This document shows positions 43,390 through 51,647 of a stretch of DNA of 64,000 bases, one piece after another. Each line of letters starts with the position of its first letter. Position 1 is the stretch's first letter. The DNA is taken from assembly GCA_017508975.1 (NCBI GenBank), contig JAFWQU010000018.1:1-64000 (forward strand), in the 5' to 3' direction. The notes under the pieces were generated by a model that saw only the letters and a program-made list of their open reading frames with translations, searched no databases and was not told where the DNA came from. Position numbers and translations under genes: made by a program. Source of the stretch: Clostridia bacterium (GTDB lineage: Bacteria; Bacillota; Clostridia; Christensenellales; Aristaeellaceae).

Positions 43390-44169
43390 ATGAACATTCA
43401 GATTGCGGAGGGCGTCCTGATCCCCTTCCTGGGCACCAGCCTGGGGGCGGCCATGGTGTTCCTCCTGAAAAAACAGATTTCCGCCGGCGTGCAGAAGGCG
43501 CTGACCGGCTTCGCGGCGGGCGTCATGGTGGCTGCCTCCTTCTGGAGCCTGCTGCAGCCGGCTCTGGAGAGCAGCACCCATCTGGGAACACTGGCCTTCC
43601 TGCCCGCGGCGGTCGGCTTCCTGGCCGGCATGGGCTTTCTGCTGGTGCTGGACATGATCACCCCGCACATGCACCTGGACAAGCAGCAGGAGGGTCCGCA
43701 GAGCGGATTCAAGCGCACCACCAAGCTGATTCTGGCGGTCACGCTGCACAACATCCCGGAGGGCATGGCGGTGGGCGTGGTCTACGCCGGATTTCTCGCC
43801 GGGGAGACCGGCATTACTGCGGCCGGCGCCCTGGCGCTGGCCCTGGGCATCGCCATCCAGAACTTCCCGGAGGGAGCCATTGTCTCCATGCCGCTGCTGG
43901 CGGAGGGAATGCCGAGACGGAAGACCTTCTGGATGGGCGTCCTCTCCGGCGCGGTGGAGCCCGTGGCCGCGGTCATCACCCTGCTCGCGGCCGGCCTGGT
44001 GACGCCGGTGATGCCTTATTTCCTGGCTTTTGCCGCCGGAGCCATGCTGTATGTGGTGGTGGAGGAGCTGATCCCCGAGATGTCGGAGGGAAAGCACTCC
44101 AACATCGGCACCGTCGCCTTTTCCCTGGGCTTTGTGGTGATGATGATCCTGGATGTGACGCTGGGCTGA
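43390..44169 (+). CDS. ZIP family metal transporter (ZupT-like)
   Basis: The product is 259 aa with eight membrane helices. The metal path is visible as HNIPEGMAVG (~120-129) and QNFPEGAIVS (~160-169) in helices 4 and 5, the signature pairs of ZupT-type ZIP transporters. A His-containing loop, TPHMHLDKQQEG, lies between helices 3 and 4. Such proteins import Zn2+, Fe2+ or Mn2+. It is followed by two ATC-hydrolase-family genes at 15 and 4 bases, suggesting one operon. ATG after GGAAGGGTG. Confidence 0.92.
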   Translation: MNIQIAEGVLIPFLGTSLGAAMVFLLKKQISAGVQKALTGFAAGVMVAASFWSLLQPALESSTHLGTLAFLPAAVGFLAGMGFLLVLDMITPHMHLDKQQEGPQSGFKRTTKLILAVTLHNIPEGMAVGVVYAGFLAGETGITAAGALALALGIAIQNFPEGAIVSMPLLAEGMPRRKTFWMGVLSGAVEPVAAVITLLAAGLVTPVMPYFLAFAAGAMLYVVVEELIPEMSEGKHSNIGTVAFSLGFVVMMILDVTLG

Positions 44170-44184
44170 AGGGGAGAAACGCAC

Positions 44185-44793
44185 ATGAAAACGGCTGAAC
44201 AGATCATGAAAAAGAAAGGCCCCATGCGGGCGGAGCTGGAAAAGCATCTGTCGAAGGAGGAGGCTGACGCGCTCTGGCGGCAGGCGACGGAGAAGCTGGC
44301 CGGGATTCTGGCCCAGTACCCCGATCTTCCCAGAAGCATGCGTTTCCATACGGAATCGCGCATCTTCCCGTCCGCCGCCATCTATCTCACGGCGAAGGAG
44401 CGCCTGGGGGAGAAGACGGCGGTCAGCGTTGTGGAGAACGCCGCCGTTGCGCTGACCGACAGCCTGGGAAGAAAGCTGGCGCGCCTGATGCGGCTGCCGG
44501 GGATGCGCTCGCTGTTCGTCCGGATCTGGGATCCCCTGGTCCGGAAGGTTTTCGGCCCGGACAACGGCTTCCGGAACGTGTTCTACCCGAAGCAGAAGGG
44601 CGAATACCGGATGGACGTGCTGGCCTGCCCCTACTGCCGGTACTTCACGGAGCTGGGCTGCCCGGAGCTGACCCGGATCTACTGCGAGAACGACGAGCGC
44701 ACCTACGGCAATCTGCCGGGCATCGCGTTCGAGCGGACGGGCACCCTCGGCAAGGGCGCGGACCGGTGCGATTTCCGCATCCGAAAGGAGTAA
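44185..44793 (+). CDS. ATC hydrolase (L-2-amino-thiazoline-4-carboxylate hydrolase) family protein
   Basis: The product is 202 aa. The C-terminal half has the family's cysteine pattern: DVLACPYCRYFTELGCPELTRIYCENDE (~139-166) and RTGTLGKGADRCDF (~184-197). In Pseudomonas, named members open the thiazoline ring on the way to L-cysteine, but most clostridial members are uncharacterised and the conserved cysteines could bind metal. It lies in the ZIP transporter operon with a second member next to it. GGGGAG start site. Confidence 0.82.
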   Translation: MKTAEQIMKKKGPMRAELEKHLSKEEADALWRQATEKLAGILAQYPDLPRSMRFHTESRIFPSAAIYLTAKERLGEKTAVSVVENAAVALTDSLGRKLARLMRLPGMRSLFVRIWDPLVRKVFGPDNGFRNVFYPKQKGEYRMDVLACPYCRYFTELGCPELTRIYCENDERTYGNLPGIAFERTGTLGKGADRCDFRIRKE

Positions 44794-44797
44794 GGTC

Positions 44798-45433
44798 ATG
44801 AAGTTCGCCGGTATGCCTGCGGGCATGTGGATGCTGTTCCGGAGATCCTTCCGGGAACACCTGGTCTCCGTGCTGGGCCTTGACAAAGACGAGGCAAAGC
44901 GCATAACAGACGCCGCCGGGCCGAAATACCGTCAGATCATCGCGAAACTGCCGGAGTTCGAGAAGGCGGACCGGTTCAAGATGAACATCGTCAACTGCGC
45001 CATGCTCTCGGCGTTCGTGCTCTCCATGCGGGAGAAGCCGTCCGTGGAGAAGCTGACAGACTACTACGCGGCGTCCATGATGACCGCGCCCATGCGATTC
45101 TTCTGCCGGATGATGGGCAGGCGGAAATTCGGCGAAAAGGACATCCGCGGCATGCGGGCCACGGCCGCGCTGCGGGCGGCGGATCGCAATCCGTACTCCT
45201 GGAACATGGAGTTTCTGCCCTATGCGGACGGCAGCGGCTACGAGGCCCGATTCAGCCGGTGCGGCATCTGCACCCTCATGCGAGAGCTGGGACTGGCCGC
45301 GTATGTCCCCGCCATGTGCCATCTGGACTACACCATGGCGGAGGCGGGCGGCGCCTGCGATTTTGTCCGGGCATACACGCTGGCCTCCGGCGGGCCGTAC
45401 TGTGACTGCGGATACAAGAAGAAGATAAGCTGA
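44798..45433 (+). CDS. ATC hydrolase family protein (paralogue)
   Basis: The product is 211 aa. It is similar in design to the preceding protein: helical N-terminal half, then SRCGICTLMRELGLAAYVPAMCHLDYTMAE (~148-177) and RAYTLASGGPYCDCGY (~191-206), the same Cys/Asp pattern. It starts 4 bases after its neighbour with AAGGAG in front. The duplicates may form a heterodimer. Its TGA overlaps the first base of repeat copy 16. Confidence 0.82.
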   Translation: MKFAGMPAGMWMLFRRSFREHLVSVLGLDKDEAKRITDAAGPKYRQIIAKLPEFEKADRFKMNIVNCAMLSAFVLSMREKPSVEKLTDYYAASMMTAPMRFFCRMMGRRKFGEKDIRGMRATAALRAADRNPYSWNMEFLPYADGSGYEARFSRCGICTLMRELGLAAYVPAMCHLDYTMAEAGGACDFVRAYTLASGGPYCDCGYKKKIS

Positions 45434-45569
45434 TACCAATCTCAAATAAGAGCTACAAATCCAGTAACAGCATGTGGCCGAAGGTCCAGGGCGATCGGAA
45501 AGCCCTGGTCGCGCCCGCAGGCGCGAAAACCCACTGCTGACAATAAGTATTCTAAATTGAGATCAGTAT
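45433..45569 (+). repeat. Interspersed hairpin element, copy 16
   Basis: Full-length short form, GCGC type, starting at the A of the preceding TGA stop codon. Ends ATACCAATCTCAAATAA and AAATTGAGATCAGTAT. Confidence 0.92.
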
Positions 45570-45575
45570 GAGGTC

Positions 45576-45604
45576 TTGACAAGCGGCTGAAAACATGTTA
45601 CGAT
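45576..45604 (+). promoter_or_regulatory. Promoter of the candidate small RNA / DUF3793 leader
   Basis: Perfect TTGACA (45576-45581), 17-base spacer, TACGAT (45599-45604). Confidence 0.65.
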
Positions 45605-45610
45605 ATGGCC

Positions 45611-45626
45611 GTTAGTTTAAACTAAC
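45611..45626 (+). promoter_or_regulatory. Perfect palindromic operator GTTAG-N6-CTAAC at the transcription start
   Basis: GTTAGTTTAAACTAAC, a fully symmetric 16-bp site placed 6 bases after the -10, so a bound repressor would cover the start of transcription. Confidence 0.65.
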
Positions 45627-45676
45627 ATCTGCCGCTGGGCATTCAAACCTCCTCCAATGCTCCAGCGGCTTTTCTT
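45611..45676 (+). ncRNA. Candidate ~65-nt small RNA or attenuator with an anti-Shine-Dalgarno loop
   Basis: From the promoter at 45576 a short transcript would meet a strong intrinsic terminator: GCCGCTGG-GCATT / AATGC-t-CCAGCGGC (45631-45669) followed by TTTTCTT. The 12-base loop is CAAACCTCCTCC, complementary to GGAGG ribosome sites, including that of the next gene (45718-45722). It could be a free small RNA or a leader that controls the DUF3793 gene. Confidence 0.45.
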
Positions 45677-45686
45677 AGGAATATGG

Positions 45687-45702
45687 GTTAGTCAAATCTA
45701 AC
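45687..45702 (+). promoter_or_regulatory. Operator GTTAG-N6-CTAAC before the DUF3793 gene
   Basis: GTTAGTCAAATCTAAC, 26 bases before the start codon and after the terminator hairpin. A clear separate promoter was not found here. Confidence 0.55.
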
Positions 45703-45727
45703 ATTGATATATCTGACGGAGGTCTCC

Positions 45728-46276
45728 ATGTCCAACGAAATCCTGATCCGCTGCTGCGCGCCGACGATGGCCAGCCTGAAAACGGGGAACATGTTCAACT
45801 GCGCTTTTGAAAGCCGGGAGCAGATGACCGCGGAGCTGAAGCAATTGAACCGGCGGCTGGGCAGAAAGGGCCTGCGGATTCTGCCGCTGAAATGGCGGAA
45901 CGGGAAGGCGCTTCTGTACCTCTACCGCCCGAAGCTGCTCGAACGGGATCTGCGCGATCCGCTGGCCAGAGCGCTCCTGGCGGAGTGCGGGTATGCCAGC
46001 GAGAACATCAGCGCCTGCCTGACGCGGCTGATGACGCGCGTGCGGACAGGGGAGGACTTCCCCCATGAGGTGGGGCTGTTTCTCGGCTACCCGCCGGCGG
46101 ACGTGGACGGCTTCATGCACCGGAAGGAGGAGTGCAAGCTCTGCGGCCTCTGGAAGGTGTATGACGACGTGGAGAGCGCGCACCGGCAGTTCGCCCGCTG
46201 CCGGCACTGCACGGAGGTGTACCTGACCTGCCTGTCCCGCGGCTTTACGCTGGACCGGCTGGCGGTGGCCCGATAA
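45728..46276 (+). CDS. DUF3793 family protein
   Basis: The product is 182 aa from the ATG at 45728 (GGAGG 5 bases upstream; longer frames lack a site). It fits DUF3793: RCCAPTMASLKTGNMF at the start, LRILPLKWRNGKALLYLYRPKLLERDL (~51-77) and FPHEVGLFLGYPPADVDGFM (~114-133), then a CKLCGLWKVY and CRHCTEVY pair (~138-166) that could bind metal. Members are clostridial and often lie beside metal or flavodoxin genes, but their role is unknown. Two GTTAG-N6-CTAAC operators precede it. Confidence 0.9.
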   Translation: MSNEILIRCCAPTMASLKTGNMFNCAFESREQMTAELKQLNRRLGRKGLRILPLKWRNGKALLYLYRPKLLERDLRDPLARALLAECGYASENISACLTRLMTRVRTGEDFPHEVGLFLGYPPADVDGFMHRKEECKLCGLWKVYDDVESAHRQFARCRHCTEVYLTCLSRGFTLDRLAVAR

Positions 46277-46338
46277 GCACGCTATTCATGACCCCGAAAG
46301 GGATTGGAATAGACCATAAAGGAAAGGACGGTATCCCC

Positions 46339-48360
46339 ATGAGAAAACTCATCTCTCTGATGCTCTCCCTTTGTCTGCTGCTGACCACGGCGGCCTTTGG
46401 GCTGGCGGAACCCGCAGCGGAGACCGGTGTTTTCCCCGCCATCGCCGGGGAGAACGGCACCACCTACGTCAGCTTGTTCGACGTCATCATAAGCGACCGG
46501 TGGACGCCCGTGTGGCAGGACTATATCGCCGCCGTGCTTGGCGAGGATGCTGCGCCGGACATGACAACCCGGCTGCAGAGCTCCATCACTTCGGATCTGT
46601 ACGGCGAGGCGGCTGTTGCGGCCTTCGTGGACGGCGGGTACGCCTTCGACTGCGACTTCATCAACGGCGCGGAGTCCATCACCTTCAACGGCAGCACGGC
46701 CACGATTCTGAAGACGGACGGCACCAGCGAAACCCACACCTATGAATACCTGGGCAAGTACAACGTGGGTGGGACCGAGACCATGATGTACCAAGGGACA
46801 GAGATCTCCATGGCCTTCCCGGTGGATGTCTACAAGAGCACAGATGAAGCCGGCGAGTTCAACTACTTCTTCCTGCGCGAGGACACCATGGCGGAGACCT
46901 ACCACATTGAGTTCCGCTATGGCCGGGACCTTGAGGAACTGCAGGGCTATCTTGTCGGCCCTTACGCCTACTGGCTGGCGGCAGGCATCGACGCAGATGC
47001 CGATGAGGAAACCATCCGCAAGGTCATTGCCCTGTTCTGCCTGGAGAATATGGACTATTCCGCCCATACGGACGCGGCGCTGAATCAGCTGGCTGACCTC
47101 GGCTTTGTGGGCAGCTGGAAGGCCGACCTGTCCGCCTACGGCGAGGACTATGCTGCCGTCGACCTGTCCATGAGCATCGACGCGAACGGCCACGGCGTCA
47201 CCACCATGAACGGTGCGCAGACCGCAGACTTCGAGGCCTATGCGGCGGACAGCGGCGAGAAGGGCGACGGCCAGGGCCTGTACGTGGCATACAGCAATCT
47301 GGAGTCCGAGGCCGAGAGCGCGCCCTATACCATGACCGTCAACGAGGCCGGGCAGAGCGTGCTGACCTTCATCGCGGACGACGGGACCATCAGCTGGATC
47401 AAACAGGACGCGGAGACCGACTCCGAGGTCATCGAGATCGGCACGGCGGAAGAGCTGGCCGCGATGAACGGCAACCTGTCCGGCCGCTATGTGCTGACCG
47501 CGGACATCGATCTGGCGGGCATCGACTGGACGCCCATCGGCGCGTTCCTTCCCGGCGGCGGCGAGGAGGGCGAGGTGCCGGATATGACGGCCGCCTTCAC
47601 CGGTACGTTCGACGGCCAGGGCCACACGATTTGCAACCTGACGGTCAACCAGCCCGAGGCCTGGGCCATGGGCCTGTTCGGCTGCATCGCGAATGCCGAG
47701 GTCGGCAATTTCACCCTGGAGAACGCCGCGGTGGACGGCATGATGATGTCCGCCGACGTGGTGGGTTACAGCTACTGCTCCACCGTCTCCGGCATCAAGC
47801 TGGTGAACAGCAGGGTTACGGCGCACTATGCGGAGATGGGCGCCGAGCGCATGTTCGGCGGCATCGCCGGCGCGGGCATGGGCAGCCTGATCACCGGCTG
47901 CGAGGTGCAGGCCGACATCGTGATCCCGGACGGCACCGCCAATGCGGGCCTGGTGGGCGGTGGTCTGGAGATGACCAGCGTGGTGAACTGCACGGCGACC
48001 GGATCCGTGACCGCGGGCAGCAATTGCTACGGCATCGGCGGCATCTCCGGCTGCGGCTTCGTGGCGGAGCAGTTCACCGACCTGACCGCGCAGAACGTGA
48101 TCCTCACCGTGGGCGACAACTGCCGCTGGATCGGCGGCATCACCGGCTACGCGGGCGGCTACCCGGCGGAGGAGCTCGGCATGCCCGTGACCGTGTTCAC
48201 CAACTGCAGGGCGCTGAACGTCACCGTGAATGCCGGCGCTGACGCGGACGGCATCGGCGATATCGTGGGCAGCGGCTTCTTCAGCGAGGCGCTCGCGGTC
48301 AACGGCGCACCCTTCGACCAGCCGACCCGGTTCGAACTGGTGAACTGCGCGGCGGAATAA
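46339..48360 (+). CDS. Secreted ZinT-like metal-binding protein with C-terminal GLUG-type repeats
   Basis: The product is 673 aa from the ATG at 46339 (AAAGGAAAGG upstream), with signal peptide ~1-23. Residues ~35-240 follow the ZinT/YodA pattern: a repeated-turn lipocalin body, ITFNGSTATILKTDG, YEYLGKYNVGG, YHIEFRYGRDLEELQGYLVGPYAYWLAAGIDADADEETIRKVI. The His-rich metal ligands of enteric ZinT are only partly kept. From ~365 on there are GLUG-like beta-helix repeats (FTGTFDGQGHTICNLTVN, MGLFGCI, IGGISGCGF, IGGITGYAGG). A middle domain (~245-355) is unassigned. ZinT proteins scavenge zinc for ABC or ZIP importers, which fits the nearby ZIP gene. Confidence 0.85.
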   Translation: MRKLISLMLSLCLLLTTAAFGLAEPAAETGVFPAIAGENGTTYVSLFDVIISDRWTPVWQDYIAAVLGEDAAPDMTTRLQSSITSDLYGEAAVAAFVDGGYAFDCDFINGAESITFNGSTATILKTDGTSETHTYEYLGKYNVGGTETMMYQGTEISMAFPVDVYKSTDEAGEFNYFFLREDTMAETYHIEFRYGRDLEELQGYLVGPYAYWLAAGIDADADEETIRKVIALFCLENMDYSAHTDAALNQLADLGFVGSWKADLSAYGEDYAAVDLSMSIDANGHGVTTMNGAQTADFEAYAADSGEKGDGQGLYVAYSNLESEAESAPYTMTVNEAGQSVLTFIADDGTISWIKQDAETDSEVIEIGTAEELAAMNGNLSGRYVLTADIDLAGIDWTPIGAFLPGGGEEGEVPDMTAAFTGTFDGQGHTICNLTVNQPEAWAMGLFGCIANAEVGNFTLENAAVDGMMMSADVVGYSYCSTVSGIKLVNSRVTAHYAEMGAERMFGGIAGAGMGSLITGCEVQADIVIPDGTANAGLVGGGLEMTSVVNCTATGSVTAGSNCYGIGGISGCGFVAEQFTDLTAQNVILTVGDNCRWIGGITGYAGGYPAEELGMPVTVFTNCRALNVTVNAGADADGIGDIVGSGFFSEALAVNGAPFDQPTRFELVNCAAE

Positions 48361-48376
48361 ATCGGAATAAAACAGT

Positions 48377-48412
48377 AGCGGCAGCGGTCTGTTTAGACCG
48401 CTGCCGCTTTTG
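48377..48412 (+). terminator. Terminator of the ZinT-like gene
   Basis: A perfect 14-bp stem AGCGGCAGCGGTCT / AGACCGCTGCCGCT with loop GTTT, then TTTTG. Confidence 0.92.
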
Positions 48413-48443
48413 TCCCGGATCAATGATTTCAGAAGTTTTGTTG

Positions 48444-48604
48444 ATACCAATCTCAAGTATAAACTGCAAATCCATCAACAGCATGTTGCCGAAGGTCCAG
48501 GGCGATCGGAAAGCCTTGGTCGCGCCCGCAGGCGCGAAAACCCACTGCTGACAATAAGCATTCTAAACTGAGATTAGTATTAGCACATGATATTGAGATC
48601 AGCA
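48444..48604 (+). repeat. Interspersed hairpin element, copy 17, plus an extra right-end remnant
   Basis: The full-length short copy is 48444-48580 (GCGC type, both ends intact). Directly after it, 48586-48604 reads ATGATATTGAGATCAGCAT, a second diverged right end, as if another copy once stood in tandem. Confidence 0.88.
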
Positions 48605-48629
48605 TCAGAAAGGCTGCCTTGCGATTGAC

Positions 48630-50048
48630 TCAGTCTGCCTCCCCATTCTTTTCCGGCTCAGCGGGAATCTGCTTCCCGACGAGGCCGCCCTTGGAGACAT
48701 CCTTGAGCATCTGGGGAATATCAAGACCTACCGCCTGCTTGACCGCCTCGAAAGTCTGAAGCATCGTTCCCGCGGTGTCCCGGGCCATGGAGGAAGCACC
48801 GCCTTCGCCAAACAGGATGATCTTTTCCGTTTTGCTGAGCGGCTCGCTGACGGAGTGGGCGATTTCGGGAAGCTTGTTGACGACCATCTCCAGCATGGCT
48901 GCCTGGCCATAGAGCTGCATGGCCTCGGCTTTGCGGCGGATGGCCTCCGCCTCGGCTTCGCCGCGCATACGGATCGCTTCAGCCTCCTTTTCCGCCTCGT
49001 ACAGCTGCGCATCCGCCTGCGCCTGGCGCTCGAATTTCTCGGCCTCCGCCTTATAAACGCGAGCATCCTTTTCTGCGGCGGCTTTCTCACGGATGTTCAC
49101 ATTCAGACGTTCACGCTCGATCTCGACTTCCTGCTTTTTCAGCTCCGTCTCTTTTTCCAGACGGGTCAATTCAGCGGCGGCGCGTTCTGCCTCAAAGGTT
49201 TTTCTGACGCGCTCCTGTTCGATCTTATAGGCTTCGTCGGCTTTTGCCTTCTGCTGATCGGACTCGATTTTGTAGCCCGCCTGCAGCAGAGCCAGCTCTT
49301 TGTCCTGCTCCGCGATGGCGGCGGCGGCTTCGATTTCGGCCTTGTGTCCCTCCTGCTGTGCTTTCGCACGGGCGATGGCGGCGTCGCGTTCTTTCTCAAC
49401 GATCTTCTGCGTCGCCATGGTCTCAATAACCTGCCCGTCTTTATCGGAGAAATTCTGAATCGTCAGGTTAATGATCTCCAGACCCATGTTGCTCATGTCT
49501 GACATGGCGGCCTTGATGGATTCCTGGGCAAACTTGTCCCGGTTCTGGACCAGCTCGGCAATCGTCATCTGGCCGATGATCTCGCGCATGTTGCCTTCCA
49601 GGACATCCTTGGCCAGCATTTTGATCTGCTCTGCGTTGTAGTGCAGCAGCTGCTCCGCGGCGGTCGCGATGGACAGATCATCCGAACCGATTTTGATGTT
49701 GGCAACGGCATCCACAAACACGGAGATATATTCTTTGGTCGGCACGGGCTGCGCGGTCTTGATGTCCACCTGCATCAGACACATGTCCAGCTTATCGATC
49801 CGTTCGATAGCGGGAATGAAAAACGTGGCGCCGCCGCGCACAATGCGGTAGCCGAATTTCTTGGCGGAGATTGTCCCGTCAGGATTGCGTACTTTATAAC
49901 TCTTGCGGAGCAGACCGGATACAATGAGCGCCGTATCGGGCGGGGCGATGATATAGCGGGGAATCACCTTGATCAGGATAATCAATGCAACGATCCCGAT
50001 CAGGATCCAATGCCAGTTGCTCACCAGAAACTGCACAATCTCATCCAT
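48630..50048 (-). CDS. floT: Flotillin-like SPFH-domain protein
   Basis: The product is 472 aa. N-terminal membrane segment (~13-31), SPFH/band-7 domain (~30-200, with RIVRGGATFFIPAIERIDKLDM and KTAQPVPTKEYISVFVDAVANIKIG), then a long Ala/Glu/Lys coiled coil (~215-400, EAEAIRMRGEAEAEAIRRKAEAM) and a C-terminal region. This is the flotillin (FloT/YuaG) layout, a scaffold of functional membrane microdomains. It is a single gene; no NfeD-type partner is adjacent. Confidence 0.93.
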   Translation of the reverse strand: MDEIVQFLVSNWHWILIGIVALIILIKVIPRYIIAPPDTALIVSGLLRKSYKVRNPDGTISAKKFGYRIVRGGATFFIPAIERIDKLDMCLMQVDIKTAQPVPTKEYISVFVDAVANIKIGSDDLSIATAAEQLLHYNAEQIKMLAKDVLEGNMREIIGQMTIAELVQNRDKFAQESIKAAMSDMSNMGLEIINLTIQNFSDKDGQVIETMATQKIVEKERDAAIARAKAQQEGHKAEIEAAAAIAEQDKELALLQAGYKIESDQQKAKADEAYKIEQERVRKTFEAERAAAELTRLEKETELKKQEVEIERERLNVNIREKAAAEKDARVYKAEAEKFERQAQADAQLYEAEKEAEAIRMRGEAEAEAIRRKAEAMQLYGQAAMLEMVVNKLPEIAHSVSEPLSKTEKIILFGEGGASSMARDTAGTMLQTFEAVKQAVGLDIPQMLKDVSKGGLVGKQIPAEPEKNGEAD

Positions 50049-50137
50049 AGGGGAATCCTCCTTTCATTTTCCGAAAAACTACGAGAAATATAGCAAAAAC
50101 GGGCATAAAAGTCAAACTTGTATGCTCTGTTTTCGGC

Positions 50138-51601
50138 TTATCTTCCAAAACCGGACAACAGCTCCAATGCCGTGCGCCAGCAGTGCTCCGCGGCCGGGTT
50201 CCCGATCTCCCCGGAGGCGCAGATTTCATCCTGCAGCGCGTCCAGCCGCTCCCTGATGGAGGCCGCCGCGGCAGGGTCATCCCTAGCGATGTGCTCCAGC
50301 ATGGTGAACACCCAATACCACGAGTCCCGCCAGCCCTCCGGGTAGAGACCCCAGGTTCCGTCTCCCATCGCATAGGACAGGCTGTCGGCGGGCTTTTCCG
50401 CCATATGCTCCGGCATGGCGGTTACCGCATGGAAGTGCTCAAACACGTCGGCTGCCGTCATCGGGTCATAGGGCACAAAGACGCTGCTCGGGTTATCTGC
50501 CATCGAGATCCATTCCAGCGTCCCATGCTCAGCGGGACCGCTGATCTGGAAGATATGCGTCTCGAGACTCCTGTGCCGGCTGATCGGCTCCTGCCGATAA
50601 AACGCCATCACATCCCGGATGCCCGGCTTTCCTCTCAGCCGAATGCCGGTATACGGGGGAACGATCTCGCCCTCCGGGTCCACGTTGGAGATCCGGAACG
50701 CGCTTCCCGCAATCCCGGCGTGTGTCAAATCCGCAGGATACAGAGACTCTCCGGACAGGGCATTCAGCCCCGCGGCCAGCCGGAGATACGGCGAATCGGG
50801 AGCTCCTTCGTAGGAGGCCGCATAGTCAATCAGCCCAGCCTCCGCGTCTCCGACAAAGGTGCCTGCCCGGACGGCGGTCTCGATCAATCCGTCGGATGCG
50901 GAAACGTTCTCCGTGTCATTCAGATTGACAAGCCCGATGACGGAGATGTTTGGGCAGACGAACGCCAGGTCCCCGTTCAGCCTGACTGCGATATACTGTC
51001 TGCCGCTCAGGTTCTCGATATACCAGACCTCGTCGGCGTCCCCCACGATCACACCCCCGCCGTCACAGGCCCCGACGGTTGCGTAGATCGAGGTCAGGAG
51101 CACCATGGCCTCACGGGCTGTAGCCGCCTCGCTCAGCAGAATCGTGGGAATCTCGGCTTCCTCGATGCCGGATTCGGTATTGTACGGATCCACCGCGGCG
51201 ATCGCTGGCTTTCCCAGAAGCGTCTCCGTCGCCGTAACGCTCACGCCCCTGCTGTTTGTTCCGCCCGCCTGATAGGGCGTATGGGCGTGCGTCCCTCCGC
51301 AGTCCGGGCAGACTCCCAGGGAGTTGTTGTCCCGGAACGCCGTGCAGCCGTAGCTGTCATGAGTGAACGTCCAGGTGAATCCGTAACAGCCCGTATAGAC
51401 TTCCCCGGCCGTGTGGGCGCCCTCAGGGATCGGCTCAAAGAGCTTCGGCCATTCCTCATCGGAGGTATACTCCTCCAGGCGCCCGAAGATGGTGCTCCCG
51501 TCCGCGGTCAGGCTTGACCCGATATAGATGGCCGTGCACGCAAAGGCTCCTGCCGGCAGGAGCGCAAGCACAAGAAGAACGGCAGCCGCCTTTTTCAGCA
51601 T
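50138..51601 (-). CDS. Secreted C69 family dipeptidase
   Basis: The product is 487 aa from the ATG at 51601. The signal peptide ends ...GAFA and the next residue is the cysteine of CTAIYIGSSLTADGS, the N-terminal nucleophile of this Ntn-hydrolase family (PepD/C69). Other family blocks: GRLEEYTSDE, GGTNSRGVSVTATETL, EAATAREAMVLLTSI, GVIVGDADEVWYIEN and VCPNISVIG. It would cleave dipeptides outside the cell. It lies 46 bases after sdaA in the same direction and may be co-transcribed with the serine genes. Confidence 0.92.
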   Translation of the reverse strand: MLKKAAAVLLVLALLPAGAFACTAIYIGSSLTADGSTIFGRLEEYTSDEEWPKLFEPIPEGAHTAGEVYTGCYGFTWTFTHDSYGCTAFRDNNSLGVCPDCGGTHAHTPYQAGGTNSRGVSVTATETLLGKPAIAAVDPYNTESGIEEAEIPTILLSEAATAREAMVLLTSIYATVGACDGGGVIVGDADEVWYIENLSGRQYIAVRLNGDLAFVCPNISVIGLVNLNDTENVSASDGLIETAVRAGTFVGDAEAGLIDYAASYEGAPDSPYLRLAAGLNALSGESLYPADLTHAGIAGSAFRISNVDPEGEIVPPYTGIRLRGKPGIRDVMAFYRQEPISRHRSLETHIFQISGPAEHGTLEWISMADNPSSVFVPYDPMTAADVFEHFHAVTAMPEHMAEKPADSLSYAMGDGTWGLYPEGWRDSWYWVFTMLEHIARDDPAAAASIRERLDALQDEICASGEIGNPAAEHCWRTALELLSGFGR

Positions 51602-51647
51602 GCGCAACCCCCTTTTTCTTCCCGCGTGTCGGACGCAGAGAAAAGCT

